The notes below the pieces were generated by a model. It saw nothing but the letters and a program-made list of their open reading frames with translations. It did not search any database and was not told the DNA's origin. A stretch of DNA of 30,420 nt from CAZCBN01 sp964496975 (GTDB lineage: Bacteria > Planctomycetota > Phycisphaerae > Phycisphaerales > UBA1924). Below are positions 7,694-16,406 of this stretch, in pieces. The number at the start of each line of letters is the position of its first letter. The first letter of the stretch is position 1. The position numbers and the translations under genes were made by a program. The stretch covers positions 1-30,420 of the forward strand of contig CAZCBN010000029.1 in assembly GCA_964496975.1 (NCBI GenBank), written 5' to 3'.

Positions 7694-8884
7694 GTGACCT
7701 TGGACAGCGAGCGTGGATGGACAGGTCAGGGCGGGGGGCCTTCGCACGCGGCGGTCGGGCCTTCGACGCGGTGCGTGCACGCGGGGGGGTTGGTGGAAGC
7801 GGGGACGGGGGCGGTGGCGCCCTCGATCTGTCTGTCGACCACGTTTGAGCGCGACGCGGACGGCGGGTTTTCGCGCGGGTACACGTACGCGCGGTCCAAC
7901 AACCCCACGCGGGCGCTGCTCGAACGCGGGCTGTGCGAGGTGGAGGGCGGGGCGGGGAGCCGGGCGGCGTGCGCGGCGTTTGGGTCGGGGCTCGCGGCGG
8001 CGGCGGCGGTGCACCAGGCGCTGCGCGCGGGGGACCGGGTGGTGGCGCCGCTGGACGGGTATTGGGGGACGGCGTCGCAGCTTCGGGCGATGGTGTCGCG
8101 GTGGGGCATCGAGGTGGTGTTTGTCGACATGACCGACCTTGACGCGACGCGGGCCGCGATCGGCGCGCGGGCGAGCGTGGTGTGGGTGGAGACGCCCAGC
8201 AACCCGATGATGGCGGTGGTGGACGTGCCCGCGGTGGCGGCGATGGCGCACGCGGCGGGCGCGGTGCTGGTGGTGGACAACACGGCGTTCCCGCTGATCC
8301 AGAGGCCGTTTGAGCTCGGCGCGGACCTGGTGATGTACTCGACGACGAAGTATTTCGGCGGGCACAGCGACGTGCTGGGCGGGGCGGTGATCGCGAAGGA
8401 GGCGGATGGGTTCTTCGCGCGGGTGTGGGAGGCGCAGAACCTGGGCGGGGGCGTGCCGTCGCCGTTTGATTGCTGGCTCACGTTGCGTGGGATGCGGACG
8501 CTGGCGCTGCGGATGCGGGCGCACGGCGAGGGCGCGCTGGCGCTGGCGGAGGCGCTGCAGCGTCATCCGCGGGTGGAGCGGGTGAACTACGCGTGGCTTC
8601 CGGGGCACCCGGGGCACGCGGTCGCGCGGCGGCAGATGTCGGGGGGCGGGGGGCTGCTGAGTTTTTGTGTGCGGGGCGGGCGGGCGGAGGCGATGGCCGT
8701 CGCGGCGCGGCTGCGGGTGGCGACGCGGGCGACGAGCCTGGGCGGGGTGGAGACGCTGGTGGAGCACCGCGCGTCGATCGAGGGCGCGGCGACGCGGTGC
8801 CCGGAGAACCTGCTGCGGGTGTCGGTGGGGATTGAGGACGCGGCGGACGTGGTGGCGGACTTTTTGTCGGCGCTCGATGGCTGA
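7694..8884 (+). CDS. Cys/Met metabolism PLP-dependent enzyme (cystathionine gamma-synthase/lyase family)
   Basis: A 396-residue fold-type I PLP enzyme of the trans-sulfuration group. Visible are STRCVHAGG near the N-terminus, the substrate-loop region STTFERDADG, the YTYARSNNPTR block, the Asp-containing strand VLVVDNTAF, and the PLP-lysine motif YSTTKYFGGHSD. The C-terminal SLGGVETLVEHRAS is also typical. It acts in the cytoplasm on sulfur amino acids, either forming or cleaving cystathionine, or as O-acetylhomoserine sulfhydrylase; these cannot be told apart from motifs alone. I take the GTG at 7694, which follows a GGTGGGGG stretch; a GTG at 7661 would add 11 non-conserved residues. It is divergent from the zinc-ribbon gene. 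The 187 bases after it show nothing recognisable. Confidence 0.88.
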   Translation: MTLDSERGWTGQGGGPSHAAVGPSTRCVHAGGLVEAGTGAVAPSICLSTTFERDADGGFSRGYTYARSNNPTRALLERGLCEVEGGAGSRAACAAFGSGLAAAAAVHQALRAGDRVVAPLDGYWGTASQLRAMVSRWGIEVVFVDMTDLDATRAAIGARASVVWVETPSNPMMAVVDVPAVAAMAHAAGAVLVVDNTAFPLIQRPFELGADLVMYSTTKYFGGHSDVLGGAVIAKEADGFFARVWEAQNLGGGVPSPFDCWLTLRGMRTLALRMRAHGEGALALAEALQRHPRVERVNYAWLPGHPGHAVARRQMSGGGGLLSFCVRGGRAEAMAVAARLRVATRATSLGGVETLVEHRASIEGAATRCPENLLRVSVGIEDAADVVADFLSALDG

Positions 8885-9071
8885 GGGCGTGACGTGGACG
8901 CGATGTGGGTGGGAGCGGTTTCAGTGTGGGGGTCTGGGGGCGGGGTGGAACAAGCGGTCTTGTGGCGTGGTTGTTCGGGGCGTCGGCCCGGGGTCGCGGC
9001 GTGTTGTTGCCGCGGCGTTGCGTTGTGTGCGGGCCGTGGGGGAACGGGGAGCGGGACAAGGGAGCTGTGCG

Positions 9072-10184
9072 ATGGGTCTTGATGCGTTGCTGTCGCCGGT
9101 GTCGATGGGTGATCTTCGGTTGCCGAACCGGGTGTTGATGGCGCCGCTGACGCGGTCGCGGTCTCGCCAGCCCGGGGATGTGCCTCAGGAGGTGAACGCG
9201 CGGTACTACGCGCAGCGTGCGTCGGCGGGGCTGCTGATCGCGGAGGCGACGCAGATCAGCCCGCAGGGGAAGGGGTACGCGTTCACGCCGGGGATTTACA
9301 GCGATGAGCACGTGGCGGGGTGGCGCGGCGTGACGCGGGCCGTGCACGCGCGGGGCGGGCGGATCGTGCTGCAGCTGTGGCACGTGGGGCGGGTGAGCCA
9401 CACGGCGCTGCAGCCGGGGGGCGTGGCGCCGGTGGCGCCGTCGGCGATCCGCGGGCCGGGGAAGACGTACACGAGCGCGGAGTCGGGGATGGTGGAGCTG
9501 TCCGAGCCGCGGGCGCTGCGGACGGAGGAGATCCCGCAGATTGTGGCGGACTATCGCCGCGCGGCGGAGCGGGCGAAGGAGGCGGGGTTTGACGGTGTGG
9601 AGATCCACGGCGCGAACGGCTACCTCATCGACCAGTTCACGCGCGACGGGACGAACCACCGCACCGACGCGTACGGCGGGAGCGTGGAGAACCGGACGCG
9701 CTTCGGCGTGGAGGTGGCGCAGGCCGTGGTGGGCGTGTGGGGGGCGGGGCGCGTGGGGTACCGCGTGAGCCCGCTCGGCGCGTTCAACGGGATGAGCGAC
9801 CGCGACCCGGCGGCGACGTTCGGGCGGCTCGCGGAGCGGCTCGGGGCGCTGGGCCTCGCGTACCTGCACGCGGTGGAGGCGATGACGCCGGCGGACCGGA
9901 CGGCGGAGGCGGAGGCGGTGTTCTCGACGGTGCGGGAGAAGTTCCGCCGGGCGGGCGGGCAGGCGTACATTGGCAACGGGGCGCTCACGCCCGAGGAGGC
10001 GGCGCGCCGCGTGGAGCACGGGCAGGCGGACGCGATCGCGTTCGGCAAGCTGTTCATCAGCAACCCGGACCTGCCGACGCGGATCGCGCGGGGCGGGCCT
10101 TACAACGAGTGGGACCAGGCCAGCTTTTACGGCGGCACGGAGAAGGGGTACACCGACTACCCGGCGCTGGCGGACGTGGTGTAA
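9072..10184 (+). CDS. Old Yellow Enzyme family flavin oxidoreductase (NemA-like)
   Basis: A 370-residue FMN-dependent ene-reductase TIM barrel. Evidence: SPVSMGDLRLPNRVLMAPLT at the N-terminus, QLWHVGRVSH in the core, the substrate-binding EIHGANGYLIDQF with the His and Asn pair, TDAYGGSVENRTRF, and the phosphate-binding end with AIAFGKLFISNPDLP. It matches the N-ethylmaleimide reductase / xenobiotic reductase branch, which uses NADPH to reduce activated C=C bonds, nitro esters or maleimides in the cytoplasm. The ATG at 9072 has GGAG 8 bases upstream; the long frame extending back to 8667 overlaps the previous gene and is not family-like. The physiological substrate is unknown. It is followed after 16 bases by a perfect hairpin and then by another NADPH-type oxidoreductase gene. 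Confidence 0.92.
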   Translation: MGLDALLSPVSMGDLRLPNRVLMAPLTRSRSRQPGDVPQEVNARYYAQRASAGLLIAEATQISPQGKGYAFTPGIYSDEHVAGWRGVTRAVHARGGRIVLQLWHVGRVSHTALQPGGVAPVAPSAIRGPGKTYTSAESGMVELSEPRALRTEEIPQIVADYRRAAERAKEAGFDGVEIHGANGYLIDQFTRDGTNHRTDAYGGSVENRTRFGVEVAQAVVGVWGAGRVGYRVSPLGAFNGMSDRDPAATFGRLAERLGALGLAYLHAVEAMTPADRTAEAEAVFSTVREKFRRAGGQAYIGNGALTPEEAARRVEHGQADAIAFGKLFISNPDLPTRIARGGPYNEWDQASFYGGTEKGYTDYPALADVV

Positions 10185-10200
10185 ATCGGAGGCGGTGCGG

Positions 10201-10230
10201 GCCGGGCGTGCGACCGCTCGCACGCCCGGC
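10201..10230 (+). terminator. perfect 13-bp hairpin between two oxidoreductase genes
   Basis: GCCGGGCGTGCGA, loop CCGC, TCGCACGCCCGGC: a 13-bp stem without mismatch and a 4-base loop. It starts 16 bases after the stop at 10184. No T-run follows, so it may be a stop-and-stabilise structure, a weak terminator, or a processing site between the two genes. Confidence 0.6.
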
Positions 10231-10256
10231 GCCCGGCGATGCGCGGAGGTGATGCG

Positions 10257-11258
10257 ATGCGTGCGTGGGTGATCGACCGGTTCGGCGGGCCGGAGGTGTT
10301 CTTTCGCGCCGAGCGGGAGACGCCGGCGGCGGGGCCGGGGCGGGTGGTGGTGCGGGTGGCGGCGAGCAGCGTGAACCCGGTGGACGCGAAGATTCGCTCG
10401 GGCGCGGCGGGGGCGATGTCGCCGGCGTTCCCGGCGGTGTTGCACAGCGACGTGTCGGGTGTGGTGGAGGCGGTGGGGCCGGGGGTGAGCGGGTTCTCGC
10501 CGGGGGATCGGGTGTTCGGCTGCGTGGGCGGGATGGGGCCGACGCAGGGCGTGCTGGCGGACGCGGTGTCGGCCGATGCGCGGCTGCTGGCGCGGGCGCC
10601 GACGAAGGTGTCTCTGGCTGAGGCGGCGGCGCTGCCGCTGGTGGGGCTGACGGTGGCCGAGGGGCTTTGGAAGCGGCCCGTGCGCGCGGGGGAGACGGTG
10701 CTCGTGCGCGGCGGGACGGGGGGCGTGGGGCACGTCGCGGTGCAGATGCTCAAGGCGGCGGGGGCCCGCGTGGTGGCGACGGCGTCGAGCGATGAGAAGC
10801 GGGCGCTGTGCGTGCGGCTGGGGGCCGACGAGGCGATCGATCACACGCCCGAGGCCGCGGCGGCGGCGGCGAAGCGGCTGACGCGGGGCGGGTTTGACGT
10901 GGTGTTTGACACGGTGGGCGGGTCGAGCCTTGAGGCGGCCTTCCCGGTGACGCGGATGAACGGGAGCGTGGTGACGATCCAGGCGCGGGGGAAGATCGAC
11001 CTGTCGGCGGCGCACGGGCGGGGGCTATCGATCCATGTCGTGTTCATGCCGGTGCCGCTGCTGACGGGCGAGGGGCTGGAGCGGCACGGGGAGATGCTGC
11101 GGGAGTTGGCGGGGCTGGTGGACACGGGCAAGGTGCGGCCCGTGCTGCACGGGCGGCGGTTCACGTTTGACGAGGTCGGGGAGGCGCACGCGCTGCTGGA
11201 GTCGGGGGGCGTGGTGGGCAAGATTGTGCTGGTGCACCCGGAGGGGGAGCGTCGCTGA
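10257..11258 (+). CDS. zinc-independent MDR oxidoreductase (quinone oxidoreductase-like)
   Basis: A 333-residue medium-chain dehydrogenase/reductase. The GroES-like N-terminal domain has AASSVNPVDAKIRSG and GVVEAVGPGVSGFSPGDRVFG; the Rossmann domain has VLVRGGTGGVGHVAVQMLKA, an NADPH-binding glycine motif. The C-terminus reads FDEVGEAHALLESGGVVGKIVL, as in quinone oxidoreductases. The catalytic-zinc cysteine is not seen at the usual place, which fits the zinc-free QOR branch that reduces quinones or enones in the cytoplasm. The ATG at 10257 has GGAGGTG 6 bases upstream; an ATG at 10239 is possible but less well placed. It lies 72 bases behind the Old Yellow Enzyme gene on the same strand and may share its promoter if the hairpin is read through. 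Confidence 0.9.
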   Translation: MRAWVIDRFGGPEVFFRAERETPAAGPGRVVVRVAASSVNPVDAKIRSGAAGAMSPAFPAVLHSDVSGVVEAVGPGVSGFSPGDRVFGCVGGMGPTQGVLADAVSADARLLARAPTKVSLAEAAALPLVGLTVAEGLWKRPVRAGETVLVRGGTGGVGHVAVQMLKAAGARVVATASSDEKRALCVRLGADEAIDHTPEAAAAAAKRLTRGGFDVVFDTVGGSSLEAAFPVTRMNGSVVTIQARGKIDLSAAHGRGLSIHVVFMPVPLLTGEGLERHGEMLRELAGLVDTGKVRPVLHGRRFTFDEVGEAHALLESGGVVGKIVLVHPEGERR

Positions 11259-11271
11259 GGGCGAGCCGCGG

Positions 11272-11277
11272 TAGCAT
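11272..11277 (+). promoter_or_regulatory. -10-like element TAGCAT, leaderless start
   Basis: TAGCAT ends exactly 6 bases before the ATG at 11284, the same spacing as at 3052 and 12438. No Shine-Dalgarno site. Confidence 0.5.
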
Positions 11278-11283
11278 GGCGGC

Positions 11284-12174
11284 ATGAGCAACACGCGCAC
11301 GGGCCGGGGCGGTCTTTGGGGTCGGGTCGCCGGGGTGGTCGGGGCGGTGGCGGCGTGCGCCGGCGTGGCGTGCGCGGGGGGGACGACGGAGGCGGAGGCG
11401 ACGGGCGACTCGCGTACCGACTCGGTGGTCGATCGGGTGGTCGGCGTGGCTGACGATGCGCCGGCCGAGGGTTTTGTGTTTCATGAGTTGTCGATGGGGG
11501 GCACGACGTATCGGTACGTCGTGTACCGGCCGCGGGGGCTGGATGCGTCGGTGCCGGCGCGGGGGCTGGTGTTCTTGCACGGGCGCGGGGAGTGCGGGGT
11601 CGACGGGTCGAAGCACCTGGGCGTGGGGCTGGGGCCGGCGCTGGTGTGGGACGCGGACCGCTGGCCCTTTGTCGTGCTGATGCCGCAGAAGCCGACGGGC
11701 GAGAGCGAGTGGGAGGACCACGACGCCGCGGTGATGGCGATGCTGGACCGGATGATCGCCGAGCACAACGTGGACGCGAAGCGCGTCGCGATCACCGGGC
11801 TGAGCCAGGGGGGGCACGGGACGATCCAGATCGCGGCGCGGCACCCGGGTCGGTTCGCGGCGGCGGCGCCGGTGTGCGGGTACATCATGCCGGTGTGGCG
11901 GAACGGGGAGCGGGTGAACCCGTTTGCGCCGCCGACGGCCGAGGAGACGGCCGGGCTCGCCGCGGCGTTTGCGGGCGTGCCGGTGAAGATCTTCCACGGC
12001 GGGCGGGACGACGTGGTGCCGGCGTCGCAGTCGGAGCGTTTTCATCAGATCCTGCAGGCAGCGGGGGTGGAGAGCGAGCTGGTGATCTTCCCCGAGGACA
12101 ACCACAACTCGTGGGACAGCACGTACCGGAAGAGCGGCGTGTGGGCGTGGTTTGTGGAGAAGACGGGGGGGTGA
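11284..12174 (+). CDS. secreted alpha/beta hydrolase (polyhydroxybutyrate depolymerase/esterase-like)
   Basis: A 296-residue exported hydrolase. The first 31 residues form a Sec signal peptide with a hydrophobic run ending GVACA; C30 could alternatively be lipidated. The catalytic domain has the oxyanion region VFLHGRGECG, the nucleophile elbow GLSQGG, the acid in FHGGRDDVVP and the histidine in EDNHNSWDS. This set is complete for a serine esterase. The family includes LpqC/PHB depolymerase and feruloyl esterase-like proteins with a GRGE(C/S)G loop, so the substrate is an ester or polymer outside the cytoplasm; more cannot be said. It is monocistronic with a leaderless-type promoter, and its stop is followed 13 bases later by the 7-nt repeat element. 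Confidence 0.82.
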   Translation: MSNTRTGRGGLWGRVAGVVGAVAACAGVACAGGTTEAEATGDSRTDSVVDRVVGVADDAPAEGFVFHELSMGGTTYRYVVYRPRGLDASVPARGLVFLHGRGECGVDGSKHLGVGLGPALVWDADRWPFVVLMPQKPTGESEWEDHDAAVMAMLDRMIAEHNVDAKRVAITGLSQGGHGTIQIAARHPGRFAAAAPVCGYIMPVWRNGERVNPFAPPTAEETAGLAAAFAGVPVKIFHGGRDDVVPASQSERFHQILQAAGVESELVIFPEDNHNSWDSTYRKSGVWAWFVEKTGG

Positions 12175-12187
12175 GGGTGAGGGGGAG

Positions 12188-12405
12188 GGGGAATGGGGAA
12201 TGGGGAATGGGCAATAGGCAATAGGCAATGGCGAAAGGGCAAGGGGCCGTGGGGGGAGGCGGCGTGGTGCCTTGCCTGCTGATGGCCGTTCGCCTCGCGC
12301 CGAGTGCCCGTGCCTTGCTCTGCCCCATTGCCCATTCCCCACTGCCCATTCCCCACTGCCCATTGCCCACTGCCCCTTGCCATTGCCCATGCCCCATTCC
12401 CCATT
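12188..12405. repeat. inverted element made of phased 7-nt repeats (STRR-like)
   Basis: Left arm (12188-12243): eight 7-mers in register, GGGGAAT three times, GGGCAAT, AGGCAAT twice, then GGCGAAA and GGGCAAG. Right arm (12323-12405): about twelve 7-mers of the complementary type (CCCCATT, GCCCATT, CCCCACT, ...), with one 6-base unit at 12379-12384. A 79-base unrelated centre separates the arms. It resembles the short tandemly repeated heptamers known from cyanobacteria and other genomes. Frames through it are spurious. Confidence 0.85.
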
Positions 12406-12425
12406 CCCTCGTGCCCTCCAGCGGC

Positions 12426-12431
12426 TACATT
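12426..12431 (+). promoter_or_regulatory. -10-like element TACATT, leaderless start of glnS
   Basis: TACATT ends 6 bases before the ATG at 12438. The region where a -35 box would fall is the right arm of the 7-nt repeat element. Confidence 0.5.
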
Positions 12432-12437
12432 CCCGCC

Positions 12438-14273
<1,836 letters not shown>

Positions 14274-14333
14274 ACCGCCACGCGAGACCGGGCGGCGCGG
14301 GGCCGGGGTCGGGGCCGGGGGGGGGGACGCGGG

Positions 14334-14621
14334 CTACTTCGCCCGGCTTCGGCGGCGGCGGACGTGCGCGGTGTTGTGCGTGAAGATCAGGAAGTGGAAG
14401 CCGATGTAGGTGACGACCACCGACGCGGCGACCGAGCGGTAGCCCGTGCCGGGCTGGAAGATCTCGGAGAGGGTGCGGGCGGTGCGGGGCTGGCGGCGGT
14501 TGATGAGGTTGTAGATGTTCGCCGTGGTGAGCGTGGCGCCGCCGAGGGCGAGGCAGAGGGAGACGCCCACGACGAGCCGTCGGAAGGGGGTCATTCCCAC
14601 CGGCCGGGCGACGCGGGTCAT
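14334..14621 (-). CDS. small two-helix membrane protein of unknown function
   Basis: A 95-residue protein with two predicted membrane helices, one around LVVGVSLCLALGGATLTTA and one around SVAASVVVTYIGFHFLIF, and a basic C-terminus (HVRRRRSRAK). I do not recognise a family. The ATG lies two bases after the stop of the amidotransferase gene, so the two are almost certainly cotranscribed and perhaps translationally coupled. It converges with glnS; only 60 G-rich bases separate the two stops. Confidence 0.65.
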   Translation of the reverse strand: MTRVARPVGMTPFRRLVVGVSLCLALGGATLTTANIYNLINRRQPRTARTLSEIFQPGTGYRSVAASVVVTYIGFHFLIFTHNTAHVRRRRSRAK

Positions 14622-14623
14622 GG

Positions 14624-15367
14624 TCAGGCCTTCAGCAGTTCTTCGGCGGTGAAGGCGAAGGCGGCGATGTTCACGCAGAGGCGGTCGGCGAGTCGGGCGA
14701 AGACGTCATAGTGCTTGTCGCACTGGGCGCTGATCTGGTCGGCCGAGCAGCCGGCGCGGGCGCAGGTTTCGCTGGACTCGCTGAGGAAGGTGCCGATGGC
14801 GGCGCGGTCGGCCTCGAAGTGGTACTGGAAGCCGTAGGTGCGCAGGCCCGCGGTGAAGGCCTGGACCTTGCAGGCCTTGCTGGTGGCGAGGAGGGTCGCG
14901 CCGGGGGGCAGGGCCTTGACCTCCTGGCCGTGGCTCTGGAACTGGTGCGTGTCCCAGCGGACGCCGGCGAAGATGCGGTCGGTGTGGGCCGGCACGGTGA
15001 GGCTCACGGGGCAGAAGCCGAACTCCGGGGCGTCCATGGGCCCGACCTCGCCGCCGAGGGCTTTGGCGATCGCCTGGTGGCCCAGGCAGATGCCGACGAC
15101 GGGGAGCTGGGCCTCGTGCGCGGCGCGGAGGAAGTTGATCTCGGCGTTGAGCCAGGGGAGGTTGTCGGTGACGTTTTGCAGGCCGCCGAGGCTGATGACG
15201 CCGTGCACGTCGTCGAGGTCGCGCGGGACGGCGGCGGTGCCCCCGCCCTGGGCCGCGGGCAGGTCGGGCCGGCGGATGTCGAGCTTGAAGCCGTGGTCCC
15301 GGAGGGTGAGGCCGAGGCGGCCCGGCGTCTGGTTCGGCCCGTGCTGGAAGACGATGATGCGTGCCAT
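14624..15367 (-). CDS. class I glutamine amidotransferase-like protein
   Basis: A 247-residue single-domain GATase of the GMP-synthase-like group. The triad is visible: Cys94 in GICLGHQAIAKALGG, His183 and Glu185 in GFQYHFEAD. The oxyanion strand is GVISLGGL. Such stand-alone proteins hydrolyse glutamine, or act on gamma-glutamyl compounds, in the cytoplasm. The ATPase or synthetase half of GMP synthase is absent, so it is not GuaA. The C-terminus carries a Cys-containing helical extension beyond the core domain. TACCAT lies 9 bases upstream of the ATG. It is the first gene of a two-gene unit with the small membrane protein, which might link its reaction to the membrane; this is only inference. 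Confidence 0.85.
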   Translation of the reverse strand: MARIIVFQHGPNQTPGRLGLTLRDHGFKLDIRRPDLPAAQGGGTAAVPRDLDDVHGVISLGGLQNVTDNLPWLNAEINFLRAAHEAQLPVVGICLGHQAIAKALGGEVGPMDAPEFGFCPVSLTVPAHTDRIFAGVRWDTHQFQSHGQEVKALPPGATLLATSKACKVQAFTAGLRTYGFQYHFEADRAAIGTFLSESSETCARAGCSADQISAQCDKHYDVFARLADRLCVNIAAFAFTAEELLKA

Positions 15368-15376
15368 GGTTGGCGG

Positions 15377-15382
15377 ATGGTA
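15377..15382 (-). promoter_or_regulatory. -10-like element TACCAT for the amidotransferase gene
   Basis: On the minus strand TACCAT is 9 bases before the ATG at 15367, with no Shine-Dalgarno site between. Spacing is a little longer than in the other leaderless candidates. Confidence 0.4.
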
Positions 15383-15430
15383 GCGGGGGGTGCGGGCGCA
15401 GGCCGGCGTGCGAGAACGACGCGTCTGATG

Positions 15431-15661
15431 CTAATGGAGAAGATCCAAGAACTGCTCTCGCGTGAGCCCCGCTTGGCGAATGACCGCTCGAAGCGTTCCC
15501 GCGGGAACTTCTGATGTGAGAACAACGACTACATAGCCGCGCTCGCCGGACGTCCCGCGGAGGATGGCGTGGCTCCCCCTTGTGCGGACATGCTCGAAGC
15601 CAGCCCGAGCGAGGATGGAGATGATCTGCGTACCGCTCAGTCGTGGGAGGGCTGGGCTCAC
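15431..15661 (-). CDS. hicA: HicA-family mRNA interferase toxin
   Basis: A 76-residue protein matching the HicA/YcfA dsRBD-like toxin fold. RLSGTQIISILARAGFEHVR leads to the catalytic-histidine signature RGSHAILR, and the protein ends with GTLRAVIRQAGLTREQFLDL, the standard HicA tail. HicA toxins cleave mRNA and are held inactive by HicB. The start is GTG and overlaps the stop of the winged-helix gene (GTGA), so translation is coupled. The cognate HicB-like gene is not adjacent; it lies two genes upstream at 16164-16373. The region is clearly more AT-rich than the surrounding genome, which points to transfer. Confidence 0.8.
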   Translation of the reverse strand: MSPALPRLSGTQIISILARAGFEHVRTRGSHAILRGTSGERGYVVVVLTSEVPAGTLRAVIRQAGLTREQFLDLLH

Positions 15662-16056
15662 GATCGTTGACTCCCGAGCTGCCGCATCCGGATCAAGAAT
15701 GGCTCAAGGTCAAACTCGTTGCGCTGGTTGGCGGCGATCGGGTCATCGCCGAAGACGTCGTCCTCGGTTGACCTACGGCGGCGGATGCCGAGCAACCCCA
15801 GTTCGCGGAGTTCGTACGCCCACCTTCGAACGGTGACCTCGCGTCGGCCGACGAACGCCGCGAGTTCCGCCCAATACCACCGTGGGGCTCGATCCGAGTA
15901 TCGCTCAACCTGAAGCGCGAGGATCAGCCATAGGTGGTGCGGCTGAATTCCGAGAGCGTGGAGTGATTTGGGCAAGCGCTTCGGCAGGAGGATGAACTGC
16001 CCCGGCGCTTCGTCCTCGGGAAGCCATCGCTGATTCCGGCCAACTTCGACAGTCAT
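15658..16056 (-). CDS. winged helix-turn-helix protein (HTH_36-like) inside a hic cassette
   Basis: A 132-residue cytoplasmic protein. The part FILLPKRLPKSLHALGI followed by a helical segment, WAELAAFVGRREVTVRRWAYEL and RELGLLGIRRRRS reads as a winged helix: helix 2, turn, recognition helix with VTVRRW, then a basic wing. This is the layout of HTH_36/replication-initiator-like domains. The C-terminal 35 residues are acidic to neutral and may bind a partner. The ATG at 16056 is preferred over the TTG at 16062. Its stop overlaps the hicA start. I infer that it supplies DNA binding for the toxin-antitoxin cassette, since the HicB-like protein here is too short to carry its own DNA-binding domain. 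It could also be a remnant of a phage or plasmid replication gene. Confidence 0.6.
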   Translation of the reverse strand: MTVEVGRNQRWLPEDEAPGQFILLPKRLPKSLHALGIQPHHLWLILALQVERYSDRAPRWYWAELAAFVGRREVTVRRWAYELRELGLLGIRRRRSTEDDVFGDDPIAANQRNEFDLEPFLIRMRQLGSQRS

Positions 16057-16163
16057 GCCCAAATCAAAGCCATAACGTCGTATGTTTCAAGATACCCATC
16101 AAAAATGATCACTCTGCAAACAGCGCGCAACGCCGCAGATCGGGAAAGTTACCGAATAAAAAC

Positions 16164-16373
16164 CTACTCCAAGAGCATCACCTCTGGAGCCGTCACCTCT
16201 TGGGGAACAACGTCGCCGTTCTCGCGCATGACCTCTTCGAGGAGCTCAGCGGCCTCGGCAATGTTTGCGAGCGCTTCCGACTTTGTAGAGCCACCCGAGA
16301 CACATCCGGGAAGCGACGGCACTTCGGCCACCCAATCACCGTTCTCGTCTTGGTACAGCACCGCGTGTCGCAT
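16164..16373 (-). CDS. hicB: HicB-like antitoxin, single-domain
   Basis: A 69-residue HicB/UPF0150-type protein. VLYQDENGDWVAEVPSLPGC, the GGSTKSEALANIAEA helix and the final strand are the partly degraded RNase H-like fold of HicB antitoxins, which bind and block HicA. It ends about there, without the C-terminal ribbon-helix-helix or HTH found in longer HicB proteins. TACACT lies 5 bases before the ATG, so this is likely the first gene of the unit hicB - winged helix - hicA; about 100 AT-rich bases separate it from the next gene. The start of this unit is only 33 bases after the stop of the methyltransferase gene. Confidence 0.75.
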   Translation of the reverse strand: MRHAVLYQDENGDWVAEVPSLPGCVSGGSTKSEALANIAEAAELLEEVMRENGDVVPQEVTAPEVMLLE

Positions 16374-16378
16374 ACCCG

Positions 16379-16384
16379 AGTGTA
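16379..16384 (-). promoter_or_regulatory. -10-like element TACACT, leaderless start of hicB
   Basis: On the minus strand TACACT ends 5 bases before the hicB ATG at 16373. The same hexamer is used before the gene at 3052. Confidence 0.45.
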
Positions 16385-16406
16385 GTCCGGTTGGGTTAGG
16401 CGTTGC

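Noticed and set aside
8667..9071. N-terminal extension of the Old Yellow Enzyme
   Set aside because: It overlaps the preceding PLP-enzyme gene in another frame and has no family similarity; the ATG at 9072 has a good ribosome binding site.
12228..12437. N-terminal extension of glnS by 70 residues
   Set aside because: It translates the right arm of the 7-nt repeat element (Pro/His/Cys-rich) and no GlnRS begins this way.
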